Shown one piece after another: positions 1 to 5,342 of a DNA stretch of 5,342 nt. This DNA comes from Verrucomicrobia bacterium TMED40 (GTDB lineage: Bacteria > Verrucomicrobiota > Verrucomicrobiia > Opitutales > Seribacteraceae). Below the pieces are notes generated by a model. It had not been told where the DNA came from, did no database searches, and saw nothing but the letters and a program-made list of their open reading frames with translations. The DNA is taken from contig NHCT01000042.1 of assembly GCA_002167605.1 (NCBI GenBank), positions 30,829-36,170 on the forward strand, written 5' to 3'. The first letter of the stretch is position 1. Every line of letters begins with the position of its first letter. Position numbers and translations under genes: made by a program.

Positions 1-24
1 TTCCCCTTAACTAACTAGTATATT
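1..24 (+). other. Short upstream leader without a visible ribosome binding site
   Basis: This AT-rich stretch holds no purine-rich Shine-Dalgarno match in front of the ATG at 25; the bases just before it read tagtatatt. Stops occur in all three forward frames (TAA at 8-10, TAA at 12-14, TAG at 16-18), so no upstream reading frame can run into the gene and the gene cannot start further upstream in frame. The TATATT-like string lies too close to the ATG to be called a promoter. The real promoter, if present, is outside the window. Confidence 0.6.
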
Positions 25-102
25 ATGCATACAAATCATTCCCTTACATCAAGAATCATGTCCGTTCTAGCGTCCCTGTTGTTTTTTCAACATGTTCATG
101 CA
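25..102 (+). other. Sec-type signal peptide
   Basis: Residues 1-26 have a polar N-region with one arginine (Arg10), a hydrophobic core (IMSVLASLLFF, residues 11-21) and a short polar stretch ending in Val-His-Ala, which fits the -3/-1 rule for signal peptidase I with cleavage after Ala26. There is no twin-arginine motif, so export by Sec rather than Tat is inferred, and no Cys follows that would mark a lipoprotein. The N-region is weakly charged, so the exact start and cleavage site are moderately certain. Confidence 0.78.
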
Positions 103-3100
103 GAACAAATCTTGTCTGTTGCCGACACCTATGCCTCCGGTATCTTTGACGAAAGTGCGTCCGAGATTTCGGCTTATGATCCCGACACCTACAGAGTATT
201 CGTAAGTAACGATAACAACACCACGCTCGATGTATTTCAACTCGGGTCTGACGCGGAACTCTCATATTTATTTTCGCACGATCTATCTTCCTATGGCAAT
301 GGTGTTAATGCGGTGGATGTTGCCAATGGGATGGTTGCCGTTGCAGTTTACCCCAAACCCAAACAAAATCCTGGAAGTGTTTTAATATTCGACACCGGTG
401 CCCCTGCTAAATCCGCACCGCTAGCAGTTGTTCCCGTCGGGGCTTTGCCTGATCATTTGTCATTTACCACTAACGGTCAAATGATCGTGGTTGCGAATGA
501 GGGTGAACCAGACGACGATTACACCAATGATCCGAATGGAACGATTTCCATCATCTCGATCAACAATGCACTTGTATCCGCTAAACATCTCGATTTTACT
601 GCGTTTGACTCTCGCAAAGACGAACTTCTAGCCAAGGGAGTTAGAATTTTCGGTCTTAATGCCACTGTCGCTCAGGATCTTGAACCTGAGTATGTTGCGA
701 TTAGCGAAGATGACACGAAAGCTTTTGTCACACTTCAGGAAAACAACGCATTTGCAGTCGTCGATCTTATTAAGGGAGAGATCCTCGATGTCATTCCTTT
801 TGGTTACAAGGACCATGCTCGAGGTCGTCCTAATCTTACTGAATACAAACTTAATGAAATAATTGCCAGTTGGCCCTCTCTCGGCACACCAGAGACTCAA
901 TCCGATCCTGTAATGCTCGGTGGGTTTTCCGGGCTTTGGGTTGAACCAACCGAAACCACTGACAACATTGTTACTTTCTATGCAGTCCCGGACCGTGGCC
1001 CTAATGCTGACAACATCGGAAAAGCAGATATTACTTCGGGATACCCAGCGGATGTTACCCAACAAAATGTCCGTCCCTTCAAGCTCCCTGACTATCAGGG
1101 CAGGATTGTAAAATTTAAATTATACCGCGACTCGGGTAAGGTATCCTTGGTCGATAATATTATGCTTACATCTCCGTCTGGAACTCCAATCACCGGACGA
1201 GGGAACGCGGCAGGCATAGATGAAGTCCCAGTCGCCTTCACTTCCAAAAGCTATCCAAATAAGGATTATTCCGATAAGGATGGTAACACCTATCATGCAC
1301 TTGATTACGATCCGTACGGGGGTGATTTCGAAGGTATTTTAATCGATCCAGAAGACAAGACATTTTGGATGTGCGATGAGTACCGTCCTGCGATATATCA
1401 ATTTGATGCAGACGGTAAAATGCTAAATCGTTACATAGCAAGCGGTACCGCTGACTCTGACTCTCTGGCATCAACTTCATCTGGTTATTATGGATCTGAA
1501 ACTTTACCCGCTGTTTATCAAAAACGCCGAGCCAATCGTGGATTTGAAGGGTTAGCCCTTGATCACCACAACGGGGTTATTTACGCCTTCATTCAAACCC
1601 CGATGTACAACCCCGACAGTTCAACCAAAAACAATTCAGATGTCATCCGAATTGTTGGTATCAGTAAATACGATGGTACCGTGCTTGCTGAATATATTTA
1701 CCTTCTCGAAAGAAATGCCGGTTCTGGGCATTCTCTTAAGCGTACTGATAAAATTGGCGATGCCGTTTATGTGGGTAAAGAATCCGGTGACATGCGCTTT
1801 TTGGTTATGGAACGCGATTCATCTGATCCTTCTGATGGCATGACCGGGCATAAATATGTTTACGAAATTGATCTTAGTTACGCAACCAATATGCGTTCAA
1901 CCTCGACTCTAACCGCTATCGCTGATCGCGACGGCACCGACGGCAGCAAAACCCTTGAGCAAATGACAGCCGGTGATCTCGCTTCCTCCGGTATCAAAAC
2001 CGCTTTCAAACTTAAGCTTTTCAACCTCCCATCGCTCGGCTACATGCCAAGTGATAAACCCGAAGGTCTTGCAGTTCTACCTGACGGATCCATTGCCGTA
2101 ATTAACGACAATGATTTCGGACTTGCCGGGGCAGGGGTTTCCGATACTTCGTCTTTTGGGATCATTTCATTTGACGAAGAAGCGTATGGTTTTGATGCCA
2201 CCAACAAGGATAAAGCGTTCAACCCCCAGCCTTGGAGCGTGCTTGGGATGTTTCAACCAGACACTATTCAGTCCTTCTCCGCGAATGGTACTACTTATCT
2301 AATCACCGCCAATGAAGGGGATGCCCGTGACTACGACGGCTATTCAGAGGAAACCCGCGTGTCCAAGCTTGAACTTTCTCCCAACCATGTCATCGGAAAG
2401 ACTTCAAGTGGATTTGACCCTGCTAACCTACCTGACGGGTTCATTAAATCTCACAAATCAAATGTCGACAAAACTTTTGATTTAGAAAAAGATCTCGATA
2501 TGGTCCGTCAAATCGGATCCACCACCGCTCTCATCGCAGAAGCAGGAACGGCAGGATCTACCCCTGGATTTCTTCAAAATGGTTCCAGTGGTGATGATTC
2601 ATTTCCTTACCTTAGTTCCATCAAAACGCTCGCAACGATAGGAGAATTTGACCTAACTACGGGATACCCTCTTACGGGTTATCCGGACGGACAAGCTGCT
2701 TGGTTGCATGACGATAACACCATTCGAATCGCTTACCAATCAGAATCTTATGCTAACTTGGGAGCTTTTGGAGAAACTTATCCTTGGGTTATGACAAGTG
2801 GGGTCAAATTCACCGGCTCCCACATTCACACGATTGATTACGACCGATCTCTTTTCGCTGATTTCCTTACCAATAATCATGCAGCGAGTAGCATGTTTTT
2901 AGGCTCAGGACATCTTTACAATAAAGTCTACAATGTTTTTGGTGATGAAGTATTACCCAAGGTCAATGGAGGCAAGTGGGGAAATCAGACAGATGAAACG
3001 GGTGCTATCATAGAATTTTCCGATGACCGTAAACTCACCGAGGCGGATTTTTATTTTCAGTCGTTCTGCGGAGCCTATTACGAAAAGGCCAACAAATACG

Positions 3101-5342
3101 GAACGGGGATCGGTTTCGCAAATGATGTTTGGCTTTGTGCTGAAGAATGGCAAATAGGGAGCATGTTTCCCAACGGTTCGACGGACTCGGCCCGTACCAT
3201 GGGATTGGCTTCAGTAGTCGTGGACATTGATAGCGGGATTGCCTACACCGCACCCGCTCTCGGACAGTCCGGGTACGAAAAACTCCTCCCCATTAATCCG
3301 GGTCACAAGGACTATGTAGTGATTGTATGTGCCGGATACAATCACTCTTTAGCTGATGCTCCGCTGAAGCTTTATGTTGGAATCAAGGGAAAAGATGTGG
3401 ACGGGAATGATTTGCCTTCCACCGCTAATGCCAGAGACAAGTTCCTTGCTGCCAATGGATTGCTTTACGGAAAGCTCTACGGTTTGGCTGTGAAAAACAC
3501 TGATTTTCCGACCAGTCTTAATATCAGCGAGGCTAATGCCACGGCCAAGAACATGGAAACATACCTGCAGGATGCAAATGCTTCTGATAACTTTTCAGCA
3601 AGGTATTACCCTACATCTTATCAATGGAACGGGTGGGGGACATCGAATGCCGTGCCGGTCAAGGATACGGAAGTACTCAAGTGGACTTCCTCCACCGAAC
3701 AACCAGAGGACGGCAACTACACCTTTCTCAACGGAAGCACCAAGACCGAGCATCCTGCTGTCGATCCTGACATAACCAAGCACAGGTATGTCCAAAACAT
3801 GACTGCAAGCGGAGCCATACTTGGGTTTGATTTTGGCGATTTAACTGCTCAACTCACCTCGGCTTCCGGTGTTCTTCCTGCTTATCTCGAGGCGAACGCT
3901 ACCCGAATTGTCGCTGCCACAGAGGGATCTCTCACACTTGATGTGGGTGGTCATGGTTTGGGTCACAAAGGAGGATCGATGAATCCGGATGGCACGCTTA
4001 CGGCTGCCATTCATATCGAAAAGAATGCTTCCAAAACCGTCGCCCCTGACGGCCTGATGTGGATCAAGGCAAAGGATTCCGACATCCTCATCGTTGATGA
4101 AGATTCAGGTAATGATTACGGGGAAAGAAAGTTTGCTTTGATGATTAATCCTTCTGATATGACTCTTACCGAAGCAAACAAAGGGTATTTTCTAGCCATG
4201 GCTGGAGGGAAATACAACCCAAGAGCATTGGCTGGGAAATCCGCATTAGGGAATTCCTTTGCATATGCAACATCCAGTGAGTTCTCAGGTAGTTGGAATG
4301 TGACAGCACTCGTTGCCCAAAAAGCCAACGGAAGTTTCTACACCAAAACTGAGCTTTTAGGATCTGCTGAACAAACCATTAATCAGTCAGTCAACATTAA
4401 TGATTCCACCATTATTGGCGTCTTGCAACACCGCTCAGAGTCGGGCGGCCCCCTGATTTCTTTTAGGGCTGACGCGGGCGGACAGATTTATTCTTTCAGT
4501 CCCAATCTACCCACCCCAAATTCTTCTGCAGCTGATAGTGTTTTAGCTCTTAATCATGTTTCCGATGTCAACTCATCGGCTACTTACTTAGCGGCCCATG
4601 GAAGTCTTGGTAGCCTGGAACTTGATAAATCAGCCCTGAAAAGAATTGGTGAGGTTACCGGTTTGATTGCGGAAGCGAGCACTGCCGGTACTACATCCGC
4701 TTACTTACAAGATGGTCAAGGTGGTGATACCGGATTCCCATTCCTTAATTCAATCAAGGCTTTGGCCACGGTGGGCGAATACGATTCACAGACTGGTTAT
4801 TCCCTTACCGGTTATCCCGACGGACAGGCGGCTTGGCTTGCAGATGAAAATACAATTCGGGTTGCCTATCAGTCTGAGTCTTACGCCACTCTCGGTACTT
4901 ACGGAGAGACCTACCCATGGGTTATGGCAAATGGAGTCAGCTTTACCGGTTCTCATATTCATACGATTGACTATGACCGGGCTATGTTTGCCAGATTTCT
5001 GGAAAATTCCTTGCCTGCTAGTTCGATGTTTAAAACTTCGGGTCACTTATTCGATACAGTTTACAATGTCTTTGGGGATGTAGTGCTTCCAAAATCACAG
5101 GGTGGCCTTTGGGGAAATCAAACCGATTCAAACGGTTCGATCATTGAATTTGACACGGACAAGAAATTGTCTGACGCCGACTTCTACTTTCAATCTTTTT
5201 GCGGAGCCTATTACGAAAAGGCCAACAAATACGGAACGGGTATCGGTTTCGCCAATGACGTTTGGCTTTGTGCTGAAGAATGGCAAATAGGGAGCATGTT
5301 TCCCAACGGTTCGACGGACTCGGCCCGTACCATGGGATTGGC
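25..5342 (+). CDS. Giant secreted phosphatase-like protein: choice-of-anchor I / phytase-like / tandem PhoX-like (3' partial)
   Basis: This is one uninterrupted frame of 1772 complete codons running off the right edge. Order: Sec signal peptide (1-26), N-terminal half of a choice-of-anchor I type propeller (about 27-264), an inserted phytase-like domain (about 265-732), return of the choice-of-anchor I domain (about 733-785), PhoX/DUF839-like unit 1 (about 823-1447), linker (about 1448-1537) and the start of PhoX-like unit 2 (1538 onward). The likely role is extracellular or periplasmic hydrolysis of phosphate esters; this follows from family resemblance and is not shown by the sequence alone. 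The start at 25 is preferred over the in-frame ATG at 58 (Met12), because the latter would remove the only positive charge (Arg10) ahead of the hydrophobic core; an in-frame TAG at 16 bars any earlier start. No frameshift or internal stop was seen. If unit 2 is as long as unit 1, the protein exceeds about 2200 residues. No neighbouring gene is visible, so operon context is unknown. Confidence 0.93.
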   Translation, partial: MHTNHSLTSRIMSVLASLLFFQHVHAEQILSVADTYASGIFDESASEISAYDPDTYRVFVSNDNNTTLDVFQLGSDAELSYLFSHDLSSYGNGVNAVDVANGMVAVAVYPKPKQNPGSVLIFDTGAPAKSAPLAVVPVGALPDHLSFTTNGQMIVVANEGEPDDDYTNDPNGTISIISINNALVSAKHLDFTAFDSRKDELLAKGVRIFGLNATVAQDLEPEYVAISEDDTKAFVTLQENNAFAVVDLIKGEILDVIPFGYKDHARGRPNLTEYKLNEIIASWPSLGTPETQSDPVMLGGFSGLWVEPTETTDNIVTFYAVPDRGPNADNIGKADITSGYPADVTQQNVRPFKLPDYQGRIVKFKLYRDSGKVSLVDNIMLTSPSGTPITGRGNAAGIDEVPVAFTSKSYPNKDYSDKDGNTYHALDYDPYGGDFEGILIDPEDKTFWMCDEYRPAIYQFDADGKMLNRYIASGTADSDSLASTSSGYYGSETLPAVYQKRRANRGFEGLALDHHNGVIYAFIQTPMYNPDSSTKNNSDVIRIVGISKYDGTVLAEYIYLLERNAGSGHSLKRTDKIGDAVYVGKESGDMRFLVMERDSSDPSDGMTGHKYVYEIDLSYATNMRSTSTLTAIADRDGTDGSKTLEQMTAGDLASSGIKTAFKLKLFNLPSLGYMPSDKPEGLAVLPDGSIAVINDNDFGLAGAGVSDTSSFGIISFDEEAYGFDATNKDKAFNPQPWSVLGMFQPDTIQSFSANGTTYLITANEGDARDYDGYSEETRVSKLELSPNHVIGKTSSGFDPANLPDGFIKSHKSNVDKTFDLEKDLDMVRQIGSTTALIAEAGTAGSTPGFLQNGSSGDDSFPYLSSIKTLATIGEFDLTTGYPLTGYPDGQAAWLHDDNTIRIAYQSESYANLGAFGETYPWVMTSGVKFTGSHIHTIDYDRSLFADFLTNNHAASSMFLGSGHLYNKVYNVFGDEVLPKVNGGKWGNQTDETGAIIEFSDDRKLTEADFYFQSFCGAYYEKANKYGTGIGFANDVWLCAEEWQIGSMFPNGSTDSARTMGLASVVVDIDSGIAYTAPALGQSGYEKLLPINPGHKDYVVIVCAGYNHSLADAPLKLYVGIKGKDVDGNDLPSTANARDKFLAANGLLYGKLYGLAVKNTDFPTSLNISEANATAKNMETYLQDANASDNFSARYYPTSYQWNGWGTSNAVPVKDTEVLKWTSSTEQPEDGNYTFLNGSTKTEHPAVDPDITKHRYVQNMTASGAILGFDFGDLTAQLTSASGVLPAYLEANATRIVAATEGSLTLDVGGHGLGHKGGSMNPDGTLTAAIHIEKNASKTVAPDGLMWIKAKDSDILIVDEDSGNDYGERKFALMINPSDMTLTEANKGYFLAMAGGKYNPRALAGKSALGNSFAYATSSEFSGSWNVTALVAQKANGSFYTKTELLGSAEQTINQSVNINDSTIIGVLQHRSESGGPLISFRADAGGQIYSFSPNLPTPNSSAADSVLALNHVSDVNSSATYLAAHGSLGSLELDKSALKRIGEVTGLIAEASTAGTTSAYLQDGQGGDTGFPFLNSIKALATVGEYDSQTGYSLTGYPDGQAAWLADENTIRVAYQSESYATLGTYGETYPWVMANGVSFTGSHIHTIDYDRAMFARFLENSLPASSMFKTSGHLFDTVYNVFGDVVLPKSQGGLWGNQTDSNGSIIEFDTDKKLSDADFYFQSFCGAYYEKANKYGTGIGFANDVWLCAEEWQIGSMFPNGSTDSARTMGL
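103..816 (+). other. Choice-of-anchor I type domain, N-terminal half
   Basis: Residues about 27-264 carry the ordered motifs I associate with the choice-of-anchor I / LVIVD-like propeller family: VANEGEP (156-162) followed by an acidic DDDY, VAQDLEPEY (215-223), VTLQENNA (235-242) and FGYKDH (259-264). These domains are found in exported bacterial proteins, often next to phosphatase or nuclease domains; their own function is poorly defined. After the KDH motif the family normally continues towards an NWPV-GMYQPD block. Here a phytase-like domain of roughly 470 residues intervenes and the family sequence resumes at about residue 733. Assignment is from recalled motifs, without a profile search. 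Confidence 0.75.
817..2220 (+). other. Phytase-like ('esterase-like activity of phytase') domain
   Basis: Residues about 265-732 show the motif series of this family in order: GGFSGL (299-304), PDRGP (322-326), GRIVKFKLY, GGDFEG with Asp434 and Glu436, W-x-x-DEYRP (448-455), RANRGFEGLAL (502-512), KPEGLAVL (678-685) and NDNDFG (694-699). The repeated acidic FEG, PEG and DEY motifs sit where propeller blades would supply a metal or substrate pocket. The family is named for phytase-linked esterase activity, but substrates are largely unproven, so phosphate-ester hydrolysis is inference. The domain looks complete, and its motifs are intact. It is inserted inside the choice-of-anchor I domain, whose sequence resumes directly after it. 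Confidence 0.85.
2221..2376 (+). other. Choice-of-anchor I domain, resumed segment (C-terminal half missing)
   Basis: Residues about 733-785 return to the choice-of-anchor I pattern: PWSVLGMFQPD (736-746), then YLITANEGDARDYDGY (758-773) and EETRVSKLEL (775-784). The family normally carries on with a GRL block, an acidic GDxDGDG-like stretch and a GGRSFSIWD-like block. None of these follows here. About 40 residues of unassigned sequence (786-822) lead instead into the PhoX-like unit. The missing part may lie beyond the window or be lost. Confidence 0.72.
2491..4365 (+). other. PhoX/DUF839-like domain, unit 1
   Basis: Residues about 823-1447 resemble the PhoX-like (DUF839) group of secreted alkaline phosphatases. 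Visible motifs are IGEFDxxTGYxLTGYPDGQAAW (873-893), FCGAYY (1014-1019), GTGIGF, DVWLCAEEW (1034-1042), LYVGIKG (1116-1122), LLYGKLYGLAV (1146-1156), PDGLMW (1341-1346), EDSGNDYGER (1359-1368) and AGGKYNPRAL (1393-1402). In well-known PhoX proteins a Cys and a WLTCEE-like motif in this order help build the Fe/Ca centre. By analogy, Cys1015, Glu1040 and Glu1041 are candidate metal ligands. The similarity is distant: spacing differs, and only the segments above look family-like. An exported propeller of related but distinct function remains possible. Confidence 0.62.
3067..3209 (+). repeat. Near-identical tract, copy A
   Basis: These 143 bases match 5200-5342 with three differences (third positions of Gly, Ala and Asp codons, all synonymous), and the last 83 bases are exact. 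Upstream of 3067 six of the seven preceding codons differ synonymously from the other copy. The tract encodes FCGAYY from its Cys onward, GTGIGF and DVWLCAEEW, the putative metal-binding core of the PhoX-like unit. Confidence 0.95.
4366..4632 (+). other. Inter-unit linker or small domain, unassigned
   Basis: Residues about 1448-1537 separate the recognisable PhoX-like motifs of unit 1 from unit 2. The first part (NINDSTIIGVLQHR, then SGGPLISFRADAGGQIYSF, 1474-1492) reads like beta-strands and could be the last blade of unit 1. The rest (PNLPTPNSSAADSV onward) is rich in Ser, Ala, Asn and Pro and looks like a flexible spacer. I recognise no family. It counts towards the 711-codon repeat period, but the second copy of this part lies outside the window. 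Confidence 0.45.
4633..5342 (+). repeat. Tandem internal repeat, unit 2: PhoX-like domain start (cut by window edge)
   Basis: Residues 1538-1772 repeat unit 1 without gaps: IGEVTGLIAEASTAG at 1541, TGYPDGQAAW, YQSESYATLG, GSHIHTIDYDR, VYNVFGD, WGNQTD, FCGAYY (1725-1730) and DVWLCAEEW (1745-1753). By hand count residues 1541-1725 share about 70% identity with 830-1014 (54 differences in 185), many conservative. From Cys1726 to the edge all 47 residues are identical. The domain is incomplete only because the window stops; its later motifs (LYVGIKG, EDSGNDYGER) would lie downstream. Confidence 0.88.
5200..5342 (+). repeat. Near-identical tract, copy B (reaches the window edge)
   Basis: This is the second copy of 3067-3209, with three synonymous differences, and is base-identical over its final 83 positions (5260-5342). 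Because it runs into the edge its true right boundary is unknown. It could reflect gene conversion between the units or a sequence break placed at a repeat by assembly. Confidence 0.95.

Larger units (their letters stand above)
2500..4632 (+). repeat. Tandem internal repeat, unit 1 (711 codons)
   Basis: The segment is matched by a second copy at a constant offset of 2133 bases, seen at four checkpoints: the Ile-Gly codons at 2512 and 4645, Ser-Gly-His at 2905 and 5038, the Cys codon at 3067 and 5200, and the Asp codon at 3124 and 5257. The offset is an exact multiple of three, and no insertion or deletion was seen in the aligned part. The left edge is approximate because similarity fades before residue 827. 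Confidence 0.88.

Noticed and set aside
8..18. Three-frame stop cluster (TAA, TAA, TAG) as an engineered cassette
   Set aside because: Such a cluster arises easily by chance in AT-rich intergenic DNA, and nothing else suggests vector sequence.
19..24. TATATT as a -10 promoter element
   Set aside because: It ends directly at the start codon and has no room for a leader or a visible -35 partner inside the window. A leaderless transcript is possible but unsupported.
58..60. Alternative start ATG (Met12)
   Set aside because: Starting here removes Arg10 and leaves a signal peptide with no positive charge and a very short N-region. The ATG at 25 gives a normal signal peptide.
628..1065. 145-codon minus-strand open frame opposite the big gene
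   Set aside because: It lies wholly inside the well-supported plus-strand gene, its product has no recognisable motif, and the plus frame here carries conserved family motifs (VAQDLEPEY, GGFSGL, PDRGP).
4667..5083. 138-codon plus-strand open frame in another frame
   Set aside because: It overlaps PhoX-like unit 2, whose frame-1 translation aligns with unit 1 without gaps. The alternative product is low in recognisable structure and has no RBS.
3067..5342. Direct repeats as ends of a mobile element or attachment sites
   Set aside because: The repeats are coding, in frame, and embedded in longer homologous units; no transposase, integrase or terminal inverted repeats are seen. Tandem domain duplication explains them.
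1..5342. CRISPR array, tRNA, rRNA, riboswitch or terminator
   Set aside because: Apart from the first 24 bases the window is one continuous coding frame. I saw no short regularly spaced repeats, and no stem-loop with a T-run or RNA gene signature.

Overview
The window holds essentially one thing: the 5' part of a single very large plus-strand gene, open in one frame from an ATG at position 25 to the right edge (1772 complete codons, no stop). Only 24 bases lie upstream. Every other ORF I examined on either strand is a shadow of this frame. The protein is a secreted, modular, beta-propeller-rich protein related to phosphatases. I infer a Gram-negative, probably aquatic bacterium of moderate GC content. 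The absence of a Shine-Dalgarno sequence and the type of giant secreted protein would fit Verrucomicrobiota, Planctomycetota or cyanobacteria, but the taxon cannot be fixed from this sequence.

Layout: (1) 25-102, Sec-type signal peptide. (2) About 103-816, N-terminal half of a 'choice-of-anchor I' type propeller domain (VANEGEP, VAQDLEPEY, TLQENNA, FGYKDH). (3) About 817-2220, a complete 'esterase-like activity of phytase' (phytase-like) domain (GGFSGL, PDRGP, GGDFEG, DEYRP, RANRGFEGLAL, KPEGLAVL, NDNDFG) set inside the previous domain. (4) About 2221-2376, the choice-of-anchor I domain resumes (GMFQPD, TANEGDARDYDGY) but breaks off before its usual C-terminal half. (5) About 2491-4365, a PhoX/DUF839-like domain (PDGQAAW, FCGAYY, WLCAEEW, LYVGIKG, LLYGKLYGLAV, EDSGNDYGER). 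(6) About 4366-4632, a linker or small domain I do not recognise. (7) 4633-5342, the beginning of a second copy of the PhoX-like unit, cut by the window edge. The two copies are in register at exactly 2133 bases (711 codons).

The most striking signal is in the two PhoX-like units. They are only about 70% identical in protein over 185 codons and differ at many synonymous sites. At one codon they then become almost identical in DNA (3067-3209 versus 5200-5342, three synonymous differences in 143 bases, the last 83 bases exact). This stretch carries the putative metal-binding motifs. It looks like recent gene conversion, or an assembly effect at a repeat, since the window ends inside it.

Functionally, one exported polypeptide appears to combine two families linked to phosphate-ester hydrolysis, possibly for phosphorus scavenging. 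The family assignments come from motif memory, not a search, and catalytic activity is inferred.
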